31,397 nt of DNA from Stramonita haemastoma (GCA_030674155.1 CM060334.1:21462423-21493819), one strand, 5' to 3'. Counted from the first letter of the stretch, positions 1 to 9,295 are shown. Made by a program: numbers and translations. The notes: generated from the sequence alone by a model not told the origin.

Positions 1-867
1 TGTCTGTGTGAGAGAAGAAAACAGAGACTTGCTTTCCTGTTGTCTGTCTGTCTGTTTGTCTGCCTGTCTGATGACTGGTAGAAACAGAGAGACGAGAGAG
101 TGAGACAAAAGAAACAGACAAGTTAAGACAGACATTAAACAGAGACTGACGAGGGAAGGGAAGTTGAGGGAGGGAGGAAATCCCCAGAAGGCGTTGCAAG
201 GGAAACAACCACATCAGATTTTATCCCTTCACTAAATCAAAGGCTTCTTGCCCTTGGACAACACAAAAGCTTTCTAAAAAAAAACAAGGAAGAATTTTTT
301 TTTAAACAAACAAACATTTGTTCTTTTCATTGCTCAAGGAAAAGAAGACACATAATCTCAACCTGTCGGCGTGATCATCATTTTTTTTCAATCAATTGAT
401 CAATCAATTAAACAAATAGCTATGCGACCGTTTGCTGTGATCCATCAGCCTACCCGATCTCCACTTATGTTAATTATTGACATCTTCATGCCTTCAGAGC
501 CTGGGATTTATCACAGTTCTCGATAATAAACCATTGACGCTGGGGGCAACAGCAAAGTGAGAGGCTGTATGATCAGTGACTTTCCCACTCATGGAATTCC
601 ACTTTACAGCTTAGCCTTTAGTGATCGACTAAGACTCTCTGACTAAGAGGCTTGACTTGCACAGTCCTTAAGTGCTGCAGCCCAGAGGGTTAGTTGGCCT
701 TTGGAGAACATCTCCAACGCTGACTATCCTTATACCCTCTTGTCCAAGAGAGTGGGGGAGTGCTGTGAGTAAGGCATCTCCACTATAATAAAATTTCTGC
801 CCAGTGTCCGAAACACCAGCTTCCTCCACTGCTGTCTTGTAGAACCTCGTCGAACACGACGGACAAA
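1..867. other. Upstream non-coding sequence, probably collagen intron
   Basis: I see no exon with Gly-X-Y coding and clean splice sites here, and no recognisable repeat apart from short TCTG runs near 40-70 and AT-rich ATCAATTGATCAATCAATT-type sequence near 390-410. Because the first visible collagen exon (1123) begins in phase 1, this stretch is most simply part of the intron before it. Confidence 0.5.
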
Positions 868-1016
<149 letters not shown>

Positions 1017-1122
1017 CTGTTGTTGCAATATTTATTACTATCATGTGGTAGCAGTATTATCACTGTGGTTTGTCATTGACTAAATCCTGGACTCTGCTAA
1101 CTGTGTTGTTTTCTGTCTGCAG

Positions 1123-1149
1123 GTGACCCTGGCCCTCAGGGAACTCCAG
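1123..1149 (+). CDS. Collagen-like gene, 27-bp Gly-X-Y exon
   Basis: The exon is 27 bp, i.e. three Gly-X-Y triplets, reading (G)DPGPQGTP(G). It has a branch-point-like CTAAC at 1097-1101, a pyrimidine-rich tract, acceptor TCTGCAG ending at 1122 and donor GTATTC from 1150. Glycine codons are split at both ends (phase 1 in, phase 1 out), the classic arrangement of non-fibrillar collagen genes, and the length is a multiple of 9. The product would be a secreted triple-helical extracellular-matrix chain or a short collagenous domain of a larger protein. The gene's 5' part lies outside the window, so the start codon, signal peptide and other domains are unseen. The exon is followed within about 15 bp by a 500-bp purine array. 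Confidence 0.85.
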
Positions 1150-1163
1150 GTATTCACAGATGG

Positions 1164-1234
1164 ATGGAAGAAAGAAAGAATAAAAGAAAGAGAAGAGACA
1201 GAGGCAGAAAGAGAACAGAGAGAGAAAGAGAGAC

Positions 1235-1280
<46 letters not shown>

Positions 1281-1286
1281 AAACAA

Positions 1287-1317
<31 letters not shown>

Positions 1318-1675
1318 CAGAGAGAGACAGAGAGAGAGACACAGAGAGAGACACAGAGAGAGAGACAGAGACACATAGAGACACAGAGAAAGAGAGATAG
1401 AGGGACAGAGAGAGGCAGAGGCAGACAGAGACAGTGACTGACAGAGACAGACACAGACAGACAGACAGACAGACAGAGACAGAGACTGACTGACAGAGAC
1501 AGAGACCGACAGACAGAAAGAGAGAGACAGGTAGAGAGAGAGAGAAAGGGGGGAGAGAGACGGAGAAGGGGAGGGACGGAGGAAAGGGGGAGAGAAAGAG
1601 ACAGAGGGACGGAGGGAGGGAGGGAGAGACAGACAGACAGAGACAAAGAGACAAACAGGGACAGACAAAGGCAGA
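1164..1675. repeat. Purine array: GA, GACA and related units
   Basis: Half a kilobase of imperfect GA, GACA and GAGACA repeats lies within the intron after the 27-bp exon. All arginine/glutamate-rich or serine/leucine-rich frames here come from the repeat. As RNA it would be a long GA-rich intronic tract. Confidence 0.9.
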
Positions 1676-1742
<67 letters not shown>

Positions 1743-2110
1743 TGCGGGAGTGGTTGCATGCATGTGCATGGGCACGCATGCGTCTGTCCATGCATATGTA
1801 TAAGCGTAGGCCAGCGCGTGCATCCGTGTGCGCATGTGTGCGTGCGCATGCAAACACGTGAATGCAAGCCTACATGTGTCTAGGTGCATGTGTGTGCGCG
1901 TCCACTTTTAACCCACCTCCACTGCACACACACAAGTACACAGGCACACACACAGGTACACAGGAAAAACACAACACACACACACACACACAACACACAC
2001 ACACACACACACACACCACACACCACGCAGTACACCACGTACACACACACACTACACACACACACACACACCGTACACAACACACACACACCACACACGT
2101 ACAAACTCCA
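1676..2110. repeat. (TG)n followed by interspersed TG/CA and (CA)n arrays
   Basis: A near-perfect TG run occupies 1677-1739. It is followed by alternating purine-pyrimidine sequence rich in GCATGC-type words (1741-1900) and then imperfect CA arrays (1925-2110). TG ahead of CA on the same strand gives complementary arms about 180 bp apart, which could pair in the intron RNA. Confidence 0.85.
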
Positions 2111-2216
2111 CCACACCACACACACACCACTGTTTAGCTTAAAGCTCAACCCAACCAACTAACTCTCCCCCCCCCCCCCCTCTCAAACATGACTGCATGC
2201 TCTACCTTCCATTCAG

Positions 2217-2369
2217 GTGACCGAGGCTTGAGCGGAGTGGACGGGGACGAGGGAAAGAGAGGGGAGGAGGGGGGAGCCAGGCCCCCCAGGTCCCCGGGCC
2301 CCAAAGGAACCGCGGGCATACCGGGGCTCCCGGGGTTCAAGGGTTACAAGGGGGACAGGGGCCACGTGG
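2217..2369 (+). CDS. Collagen-like gene, 153-bp Gly-X-Y exon
   Basis: The exon is 153 bp (17 triplets), with acceptor CCATTCAG ending at 2216 and strong donor GTAAGT from 2370. It starts and ends inside a glycine codon. The triplets begin GDR GLS GVD GDE GKR GEE and end GLP GFK GYK GDR GHV, rich in charged residues and KGDRG-type motifs. In the middle (2271-2297) GGA is followed by RPP and RSP before GPK: two successive triplets have Arg (AGG) where Gly is expected, while the register of three is kept. This is either a natural imperfection of a non-fibrillar helix or a sequence or allelic defect. A 14-C run lies at 2167-2180, upstream of the acceptor. Confidence 0.9.
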
Positions 2370-2407
2370 GTAAGTGGGTTTGCGCTAGTTGTCAGGGGGA
2401 CAGACAC

Positions 2408-2409
2408 AG

Positions 2410-2441
<32 letters not shown>

Positions 2442-2453
2442 GAGAGATGAGAG

Positions 2454-2541
<88 letters not shown>

Positions 2542-2660
2542 AGGGGGGACAGACAGACTAGACAGAGAGTTAGAGGGGAGAGAGAGAGAGGGGGGGGAGA
2601 GAGAGAGGGAGACAGACAGACAGAGACAGACTGACAGGGAGAGGGGGGACAGACAGACAG
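2408..2660. repeat. GA and (GACA)n arrays
   Basis: GA repeats are followed by a near-perfect GACA array at about 2484-2541, then mixed purine repeats. The array begins about 40 bp after the donor of the 153-bp collagen exon, so it is intronic. Confidence 0.9.
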
Positions 2661-2715
2661 ATAATGATGAAATTGCCGCAGAGGTGATAGTAATGGTATG
2701 GTGTGGCTTGATTTC

Positions 2716-2742
2716 GGGGGGGGGGGGGGGGGGGGGGGGGGG
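2716..2742 (+). repeat. Homopolymer run of 27 G
   Basis: An uninterrupted G run can form G-quadruplexes on this strand (and in the intron RNA) and is prone to sequencing length error. Confidence 0.9.
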
Positions 2743-3077
2743 TGATGTACGAGTGTGTGTGGTGTGTTTTCATAATTATTTCAATGTTAAAATTTATGGC
2801 AAAAGTTTGTTCAAGACAAAAAATACAATAGATATTTTATCATTCTTCCAAAGGGACAGACTGTCTTTTTGTAGGTTTTTTTTTGTTATCTTTAAACAAA
2901 CAAGAAATCGGGCTGAAGTTTGGAAAAGGGCAAAGTGTGCAGACTTTTTTTTTTCCCACATCGACTCAGGAACAGGAAAACCCAAGGGAAACTACCTATT
3001 CCTTCGACACTGTTTAAGGTAATCCTTGACTACGTCCCTTAGACCGCGTGATTTCTCCCCCCCCCCCCCTCCCCGCC

Positions 3078-3079
<2 letters not shown>

Positions 3080-3133
<54 letters not shown>

Positions 3134-3154
3134 ACACACACCGCGCGCGCGCGC
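3080..3154. repeat. (CA)n joined to (CG)n, Z-DNA-type tract
   Basis: A CA run at about 3080-3133 is followed by CCACACACACC and an alternating CG run at about 3142-3154. Alternating purine-pyrimidine tracts of this kind are the standard Z-DNA-prone sequence. A pyrimidine C run precedes it (3057-3075). Confidence 0.85.
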
Positions 3155-3593
3155 CTAAATTCGTTTGTGTCACGTTGGTTGAATACTCGAAAATAAAAAC
3201 CTGAAGCCTTTTTTTTTTCAATCCCATAAACGATTTTCTTTCTATTTCTCGGTCACTAAATCAATGAAAAGATTAGAACAAAATTCTTAAGTACAGGATT
3301 TATTTTGTCCAGCATGCATCCTTATCAATTTACACAACAAATACAGAAAATATACTCATGTCTTCACATCCCATACAAAAGAAGGACTGACATGATTAGA
3401 AGGAACTCTGATGGCCAGACCAACCAGATTTCATATCATTAAAGGCAAAACTGTTTACAAACATAAAAAAAACATCAATGACCTTGTCACAAGGAAGAAA
3501 GGCATGCATAAAGAATGACAGACAGTAACAGCAAGGAGATAAAGAAACAAAGACTTTATCAAAAATAAATGACGGTGGAAACTGGTTTTGTTT
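3155..3593. other. Unique intronic sequence
   Basis: AT-rich, low-repeat sequence within the intron between the 153-bp and 48-bp collagen exons. I found no Gly-X-Y exon, RNA gene or known element in it. Confidence 0.5.
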
Positions 3594-3860
3594 GTGGTGT
3601 GTGTGTGTGTATGCGTGTGTATGTCTGTGTGTGTGTGTGTGTGTCTGTGTGTCTGTGTGTGTCTGTGTGTGTGTTTACATGCGGTACGCGTGCGTGCGTG
3701 TGTGCGTGGTGTATGTGTATGTAAGAGAGAGTCATTTTGGGAGGAGAGGAAGGGTAAGAACCGTTATTTTTCTGCTGGTGGTAGTTCGATTTCAAGGGAG
3801 ACTACCCTTCTAACATTGGGCATGTTTTGAGTGATTCTACTTTCCCCTTGTACATTCTCT

Positions 3861-3935
<75 letters not shown>

Positions 3936-3943
3936 CCTCCTCC
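3594..3943. repeat. TG array and (CT)n array
   Basis: Imperfect TG repeats run at about 3594-3715, then about 130 bp of unique sequence, then CT repeats at about 3857-3938. All intronic. Confidence 0.85.
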
Positions 3944-3984
3944 AAGAGCTAAATGCATGATTTGGTTTGGCTGGCTTATTCTGG

Positions 3985-4173
3985 TGTATGTTGTGTGTGT
4001 GTTATGCGCGTGCGTTTGTATATCTGTGTGTGTATGGGTGTGTGCGCGTGCGTTTGTGTTGTGTGCGTGCGTTTGTGTGTGTGCGTGGTGTGTGTGTGTG
4101 GTGTGTGTGTGTGTGTGTGTGTTGTGTGGGTGTGTGGTGTGTGTGTGTGTGTGTGTGTGTGTTGCGTGTGTGG

Positions 4174-4234
<61 letters not shown>

Positions 4235-4247
4235 TGTGTGTGTGTGA
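3985..4247 (+). repeat. Long (TG)n tract ending at the 48-bp exon acceptor
   Basis: About 260 bp of TG-rich repeat runs to within five bases of the acceptor AG at 4251-4252, so the tract takes the place of the usual polypyrimidine stretch. UG repeats are established binding sites of TDP-43 and CELF-type proteins; whether they regulate this exon is inference. Confidence 0.9.
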
Positions 4248-4252
4248 TTCAG

Positions 4253-4300
4253 GACCAAGAGGACAAAAAGGCGAAAAAGGAAACGACGGTCACTGTCCAG
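4253..4300 (+). CDS. Collagen-like gene, 48-bp exon ending the triple helix
   Basis: Acceptor GATTCAG ends at 4252 and donor GTAGAT starts at 4301. It reads (G)PR GQK GEK GND GHC P and leaves in phase 1. Unlike the two upstream exons its length is not a multiple of 9: the last triplet GHC is followed by Pro rather than Gly, so this looks like the end of the triple helix. The Cys suits interchain disulfide bonding at a helix end, as in FACIT and other non-fibrillar collagens. It is bracketed by TG arrays (3985-4247 and about 4380-4496). Skipping it would preserve the reading frame, since both boundaries are phase 1. Confidence 0.85.
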
Positions 4301-4375
4301 GTAGATAACAATGCTAGTAATGTTTGGTTTTCCTTTATCTGTCTCTCCCTGTACAATATGTGTCTGTCTGTATGC

Positions 4376-4379
<4 letters not shown>

Positions 4380-4438
<59 letters not shown>

Positions 4439-4496
4439 GTGCGTCTGTGTGTGTGTGTGTGTGTGTTGTGTCTGTGTGGTGTGCGTGTCTGTGTGT
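4380..4496. repeat. (TG)n array
   Basis: A near-perfect TG run to about 4437, then imperfect TG. It lies in the intron after the 48-bp collagen exon and directly precedes the ATG trinucleotide array. Confidence 0.9.
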
Positions 4497-4552
<56 letters not shown>

Positions 4553-4556
4553 ATCA

Positions 4557-4602
<46 letters not shown>
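4497..4602. repeat. Inverted trinucleotide arrays (ATG)n / (CAT)n
   Basis: ATG units at 4497-4552 and CAT units at 4559-4602 are reverse complements separated by only six bases (ATCATT). Together they form a potential hairpin or cruciform with up to about 44 bp of perfect stem. It lies in the last visible collagen intron. Confidence 0.9.
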
Positions 4603-4617
4603 ACATCCCCACACACC

Positions 4618-4737
4618 ACATCATCATCATCATCATCATCATCAATCGTATCGTCATCGTCATCATCATCATCACATCATCATCTATTACTATCAATGTT
4701 GCTGCTACTGCCTGCACTACTACTACTACTACTACTA

Positions 4738-4775
<38 letters not shown>

Positions 4776-5155
4776 TTTCTTTTCTTCTTCTTCTTCTTCT
4801 TCTTCTTCTTCTTCTTCTTCTTCTTCTTCTTCTTCATTCTTTTCAATTCTTCTTCCGCAATTTCTTCTTCTTCGCAATTCTTCTTTCCGCAATCTTTTCT
4901 TCTTCGCAATTCTTCTTCTTCGCAATTCTTCTTCCTCTCTCTTTTACTTCTTCGCAATTCTTCTTCTCCGCAATTCTTCTTCTATCTACTACATACTACT
5001 ACTCTCTCTGCTATATTATATTACTCTACCTATACTGTGTTGTCTTTTCCATACGACGTCTACCACTACTTCTACTACCACGACTATAACCACCTTTATT
5101 ACCACCACCACGACTTCTACTACTACAGCCTTTATCTACTGCTTCTACAACTAGT
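4618..5155. repeat. Trinucleotide cascade: CAT, ACT, TTC, then TTC/CGCAATTC minisatellite
   Basis: Successive blocks are CAT (about 4618-4685), ACT (about 4716-4772) and TTC (about 4780-4843). They are followed by an irregular minisatellite with a repeated CGCAATTCTTCTTC core (about 4855-4985) and by degenerate ACT/ACC triplets to about 5155. All are intronic and the frames through them are not genes. Confidence 0.85.
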
Positions 5156-5447
5156 ATTTCAACCATGATCACATTATTATATGTTTATTTAGTTTAAATA
5201 CTGTTGATACATCGGTCTGTGAACGTTTTGATATAAACAGGATTTTATCAGATTAAAATAACCTAGCAGGAATACATGACATATAAGACAATAAGATAAG
5301 CATGTGAAAATTACCGAGAAAAATGGATACACACATTAAAAAAATAGGCTGCAGCTTAATAACGTCGCATAATATCGGAAGAAAATAAAACAAGAACATA
5401 ATATCTTTATATTGACTTTTTCACGATAAAAAGGTTGTACTTCATTG
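5156..5447. other. Unique AT-rich intronic sequence
   Basis: AT-rich, without a repeat, exon or RNA gene that I can support. It separates the trinucleotide cascade from the TG array before the last exon. Confidence 0.5.
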
Positions 5448-5584
5448 ATGTGTGTTGTGTGTGTGTGTGTGTAGTGTGTGTGTGTGTGTGCGTGTGCGTG
5501 TGTTATGTGGTGTGTCGTGTGTGTGTGTGTGTGTGTGGTGTGTTGTGTGGTGTGCGTGTGTGTGTGCATGTGTGTGTGTGTGTT
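5448..5584 (+). repeat. (TG)n tract upstream of the terminal exon
   Basis: Imperfect TG repeats reach to about 15 bp before the acceptor at 5599, with only TTGTTTTTTATTTTCAG between. Confidence 0.9.
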
Positions 5585-5599
5585 GTTTTTTATTTTCAG

Positions 5600-5670
5600 C
5601 CAGTTGCATGGAAGCACGCAAACCCCGTACGACTACATTGACAACGACTCCTAGTATAATTTCTTTCTGA
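5600..5670 (+). CDS. Probable terminal exon and stop of the collagen-like gene
   Basis: A good acceptor (TTTTTATTTTCAG ending at 5599) opens a frame that matches the phase-1 end of the 48-bp exon. The junction codon GCC (Ala) is followed by Ser-Cys-Met-Glu-Ala-Arg-Lys and a Thr-rich tail, ending in TGA at 5668-5670, 22 further residues in all. Joined to the upstream exon this gives HCPASC, two cysteines three residues apart at the edge of the helix. FACIT collagens have a comparable cysteine pair (spaced by four) at the COL1/NC1 junction, so a FACIT-like C-terminus is possible. The exon is inferred from splice phase alone. I saw no AATAAA between the stop and the gap at 6298. A downstream or alternative last exon cannot be excluded. 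Confidence 0.55.
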
Positions 5671-5792
5671 TTACTCTCTCCCATTTCCTTCGTTTGGTCC
5701 TTTGTTTTCTTGCATTCTTGTTTGTTTGTTTCTGTCTCTCCATCGATTTGTATGTCTGTCTGTGTCTTGTATGTCTGTCTGGGTCTCTTCCT

Positions 5793-5902
<110 letters not shown>

Positions 5903-6297
5903 TGGTGTTGAAGGATGAAATTTAGTTGTAGTTGTCACAAGTTCCTATTCAGGTTGAAGATGTTCATAATTTTCCACAAAGAAAAAATTTGATCGAAATA
6001 CAATCTGTCTGCTCTATAGAATGAATTTCATTTTATCACTGTTTCTACTTTAAATATTTACAAGATCTTATATTTCGGCATTTTGAAGCCATGTCAAGTT
6101 ATAACTTTTTCTTAGCTGATGAAGTGTAAATCTCAAAATATTCTGCTCTCCTTGTTAACATGTATTAGATTACTTGTATTTCTTAACAGTTAATTATATC
6201 ATTTGTCACAATTGTGTATATATTTTTTCCTATTCTTGAACCGCTACTCAAACTGCATTTAAAACAAGTGGTATAAATTTTGTTTTCATGTCTTGCA
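5903..6297. other. AT-rich sequence before the gap
   Basis: Non-repetitive AT-rich sequence, possibly 3' UTR or intergenic. No AATAAA, exon or known element was recognised. Confidence 0.4.
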
Positions 6298-6397
6298 NNN
6301 NNNNNNNNNNNNNNNNNNNNNNNNNNNNNNNNNNNNNNNNNNNNNNNNNNNNNNNNNNNNNNNNNNNNNNNNNNNNNNNNNNNNNNNNNNNNNNNNN
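6298..6397. other. Assembly gap of 100 N
   Basis: Exactly 100 N bases, a conventional placeholder for a gap of unknown size. Distances across it, including from the collagen stop to later features, are unreliable. Confidence 0.99.
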
Positions 6398-6430
6398 CCA
6401 AATCCGAGTTCACATAAACAACTGTGTATT

Positions 6431-6597
<167 letters not shown>

Positions 6598-6839
6598 GTA
6601 GAGAGAGAGATGGTAAATTGTTACAAAGCTTTCTCACTTCTGCCTACGAAATCAACACTGGGCTGTCAAACGAAAACAAAGTGAACAAAACATCAATAAA
6701 CATATAGCCGCTCAGCCAACCGACCGATCAATCAACGACCAGCCAAGTGACTGAGCAACAGATAATAAAATGTTCAAGTTTCAAGCATGATCTGAAACCA
6801 GTCCATCGATCAACCGAACCAAGGAAAAAAACAACCAAC

Positions 6840-7300
6840 CAACCAACCAATGAATCAACAAGATGCACACAACCCAACCCAGCCAACCAACCAACCAACC
6901 AATGAATCAACAAGATAGCCACACAACTACTGTACCTACCACCAACCAACCAACCAACCACCAATAAATCAACAAGCTAACCACACAACCAGCCTACCAA
7001 TCAACCAACCAACCAACCGATGAATCAACAAGCTAGTCCACACAACCCAGCCTACCAATCACCAACCAACCAATGAATCAACACGCTAGCCACACAACCC
7101 AGCCTACCAATCAACCAACCAACCAATCGATGAATCAACAAGCTAGCCACACAACCCAACCTACCAACCAATCACCAACCAACCAACCAACCAACCATAA
7201 ATCAACAAGCTAGCCACGCAACCGAATTCACCAACCAACCAACCAACCGATGAATCAACAAGCTAGCCACACAACCCAACCTACCAACCAACCAACCAAC
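6840..7300. repeat. 53-67-bp CAAC-rich minisatellite, about eight units
   Basis: Each unit carries TGAATCAACAAGCTAGCC followed by ACACAACCCAGCCTACCAAT and a variable run of CCAA. The TRAATCAAC anchor occurs at 6850, 6903, 6965, 7021, 7074, 7131, 7198 and 7251, so the period varies between 53 and 67 bp, mainly through the CCAA count. More degenerate related sequence extends upstream from about 6715. It abuts family A copy 1. Confidence 0.9.
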
Positions 7301-7303
7301 AAT

Positions 7304-7630
7304 CGGAAGTCACGTCTGCCACTTCCTTTCTTCGTTCCTAAGCTCTCTCTCACCTCTGAAAAAGCGCCTGTCCCACAATTCCGTCCTGCTTAAAGGCATC
7401 TTCCGGTCGTGCGCGTGAGCCTGTGCGCCGTAAACCTCGCGACGCCTCTTGGAAGAAGAGAAAATGGCGTCTTCTCACACGCTTTTCCCACAAGTCTTGG
7501 CACCGTCTTCTGGCCCACTCTCTTCTACACCCCTTTTCTCCTTTCTTTTTCCTGAAGCAAAATGGTGATTACACACGTATTATCGGATGCATGTAATGTT
7601 CTGCTCACGACTGAAAGATAAAATGGAAGA
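7304..7630 (+). repeat. Dispersed repeat family A, copy 1
   Basis: Homologous by eye to 8663-8985 and 15640-15880. Shared landmarks in order are GGAAGTCAC, CCCACAATTCCGTCCTGCTT, CTTCCGGT (7400-7407), GTGCGCGTGAGCC, GTAAACCTCGCGACGCCTC, GAGAAAATGGCGTCTTCTC (ATGGCG at 7464-7469), CACACGCTTTTCCCACA, and near the 3' end GATAAAATGGA. It has no coding capacity and is probably a non-autonomous mobile element. I could not define terminal inverted repeats or a target duplication. A CAAC minisatellite adjoins it 5' and a GA array 3'. Confidence 0.8.
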
Positions 7631-7647
7631 GAGAGATGGGGAAGAAA

Positions 7648-7650
7648 GGC

Positions 7651-7720
<70 letters not shown>

Positions 7721-7980
7721 TATGTAGATGAGATGTAGTATGTATGTATGTATGTATGTATGTATGTATGTATGGTAGTGTATGTATGTATGTATGTATG
7801 TATGTATGTATGTATGTATGTATGTATGTATGTATGTATGTATGTATGTATGTATGTGTTGTTGTGTGTGTGTATGATGTGTGTAGTGTGTGTGTGTGGT
7901 GTGTGAGGGTGAGTGTATGATGTAGTAGAGAGAGAGAAGAAGATTATAGTGAGAGAGAGAGAGAGAGATAGACAGACAGC

Positions 7981-8046
<66 letters not shown>
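7648..8046. repeat. GA, (GTAT)n, TG and (GACA)n composite array
   Basis: GA (about 7650-7725), GTAT/TATG tetranucleotide (about 7735-7857), irregular TG/GA, then GACA (about 7967-8046). It directly follows the 3' end of family A copy 1. Confidence 0.9.
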
Positions 8047-8047
<1 letters not shown>

Positions 8048-8577
8048 AGATAACTAACTGTATTCTAGTGGGAGGAAAAAAACCTCTTTATATTCTTAGA
8101 AGCATATACAAAAGTGCTAACTGTCCAGCATTTTAAAGGATGAGAGGGTGGGATATCCTAATGGTTCGAGCATTGAGCTTTGGAGGTGAGTACAGAGTTG
8201 TACATTGCTCATCTTCTTAGGTGTCAAGTGAGTTCATAAAAAAAGAAGAAAAAAATGAGGAAAGATGTAAGAAAAACGCTTTTTGTATATAAAAAAAATA
8301 CCCTGTGGATTGCTAAGAATTTGGATTTAGTTAAACTTTTTGTTGTTATCTTGTGCACATTTCGGATGATTTTAGGTGTGTGTGTGTGTGTGTGTGTAGG
8401 AATGCAATGAATCAATGGGAAAGCAAAACGTTGGAAACGCAAAGGTCTTTTTTCAGGAAATCTGATAAAGTACTTTTCCCAAGAAAATGCTAAGTACTGT
8501 TTAAACCACCATACAGAAATGAAGCAAAATTAAAATGAAATAAGCTGACCAACTAACAGCTAACCAGGCAACCAACT
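8047..8577. other. Low-repeat sequence with a possible tRNA-like SINE remnant
   Basis: Mostly unique AT-rich sequence. At about 8145-8220 the segment GGGATATCCTAATGGTTCG and following resembles the A-box end of a tRNA-derived SINE, but no clear B box follows, so this is weak. A short TG run lies at 8375-8398. Confidence 0.3.
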
Positions 8578-8635
8578 GACCAACCATTTACTCAACTAAC
8601 CAACCAACCAACCAACCAACCGACCAACCAAAATC
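8578..8635. repeat. CCAA-rich repeat before family A copy 2
   Basis: CAACCAACC repeats like those of the 6840-7300 minisatellite occur again directly upstream of a family A copy, suggesting they belong to the 5' end of the element. Confidence 0.8.
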
Positions 8636-8662
8636 CAAGACGAAAAAAAAACCTTAAGAGAT

Positions 8663-8985
8663 AGGAAGTCACATCTTTGACTTCCCTTCCTTTTTCCTCC
8701 GCTCACTCACCTCTGAAAAGCTCCTGTCCCACAATTCCGTCCTGCTTGAAGCCACCTTCCGGTCATGCGCGTGAGCCTGTGTGCTGTAAACCTCGCGATG
8801 CCTCTTGGGAAGGGGAGAAAATGGCGTCTTCTCACACGCTTTTCCCACATGTCTTGGTACTGTCCTCTTGTGCATTCCCTTCCGCATCCCTTGTATTTTT
8901 CTGTCCTCTGAACAAACAGCCATTCCACACGCATCACCGTCTGCAGTGCCTTCCTTCTTCACGAGGAGGGATAAAATGGATGGAG
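8663..8985 (+). repeat. Dispersed repeat family A, copy 2
   Basis: Carries the same ordered landmarks as copy 1: GGAAGTCAC start, CCCACAATTCCGTCCTGCTT, CTTCCGGT (8756-8763), ATGCGCGTGAGCC, GAGAAAATGGCGTCTTCTC (ATGGCG at 8821-8826), CACACGCTTTTCCCACA and terminal GGATAAAATGGA. CTTCCGGT to ATGGCG is 65 bp here and 64 bp in copy 1. CAAC repeats adjoin it 5' and GA arrays 3', as in copy 1. Confidence 0.85.
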
Positions 8986-8999
8986 GGAGGGGGGCAGGA

Positions 9000-9080
9000 G
9001 CAAGAGAGCAAGGGAGGGGGGGGGGGGGAGAAGAGAGGAGAGAGAAGAGAGAGAGGAGAGAGAGAGAGAGAGAGAAGAGA

Positions 9081-9111
<31 letters not shown>

Positions 9112-9122
9112 CAACAGACAGA

Positions 9123-9159
<37 letters not shown>

Positions 9160-9295
9160 CAGAAAACAGAAACGCAGGTCAGAGTCAGACAGACAGACAC
9201 AGAGAAACAAAAAACGCAGGGTCAGAGTCAGACAGACAGACACAGAGAGACAAAAAACGCAGGGTCAGGGAGACACAAACAGAGACACAGAGATA
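9000..9295. repeat. GA and GACA arrays plus a 43-bp minisatellite
   Basis: GA repeats (about 9018-9115), GACA (about 9123-9158), then a 43-bp unit starting CGCAGGGTCAGAGTCAGACA, present a little over twice from 9173 to about 9270. Confidence 0.85.

Noticed and set aside
1060..1889. Long minus-strand Ser/Leu/Val/Cys frames and + strand Arg/Glu frames
   Set aside because: All derive from GA, GACA and TG arrays. The same pattern recurs at 3764-5168, 8669-9399, 10332-10786, 16399-17435, 21252-22689 and 27332-28035.
2970..3018. Possible 49-bp collagen exon (GACTCAG acceptor, AAG/GTAATC donor, reading GTGKPKGNY)
   Set aside because: 49 bp would shift the phase between the 153-bp and 48-bp exons, the Gly spacing is irregular, and those two exons already join perfectly without it.
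6840..7300. CRISPR-like regularly spaced repeats
   Set aside because: The units are contiguous, variable in length (53-67 bp) and without unique spacers, in a eukaryotic setting. This is a minisatellite.
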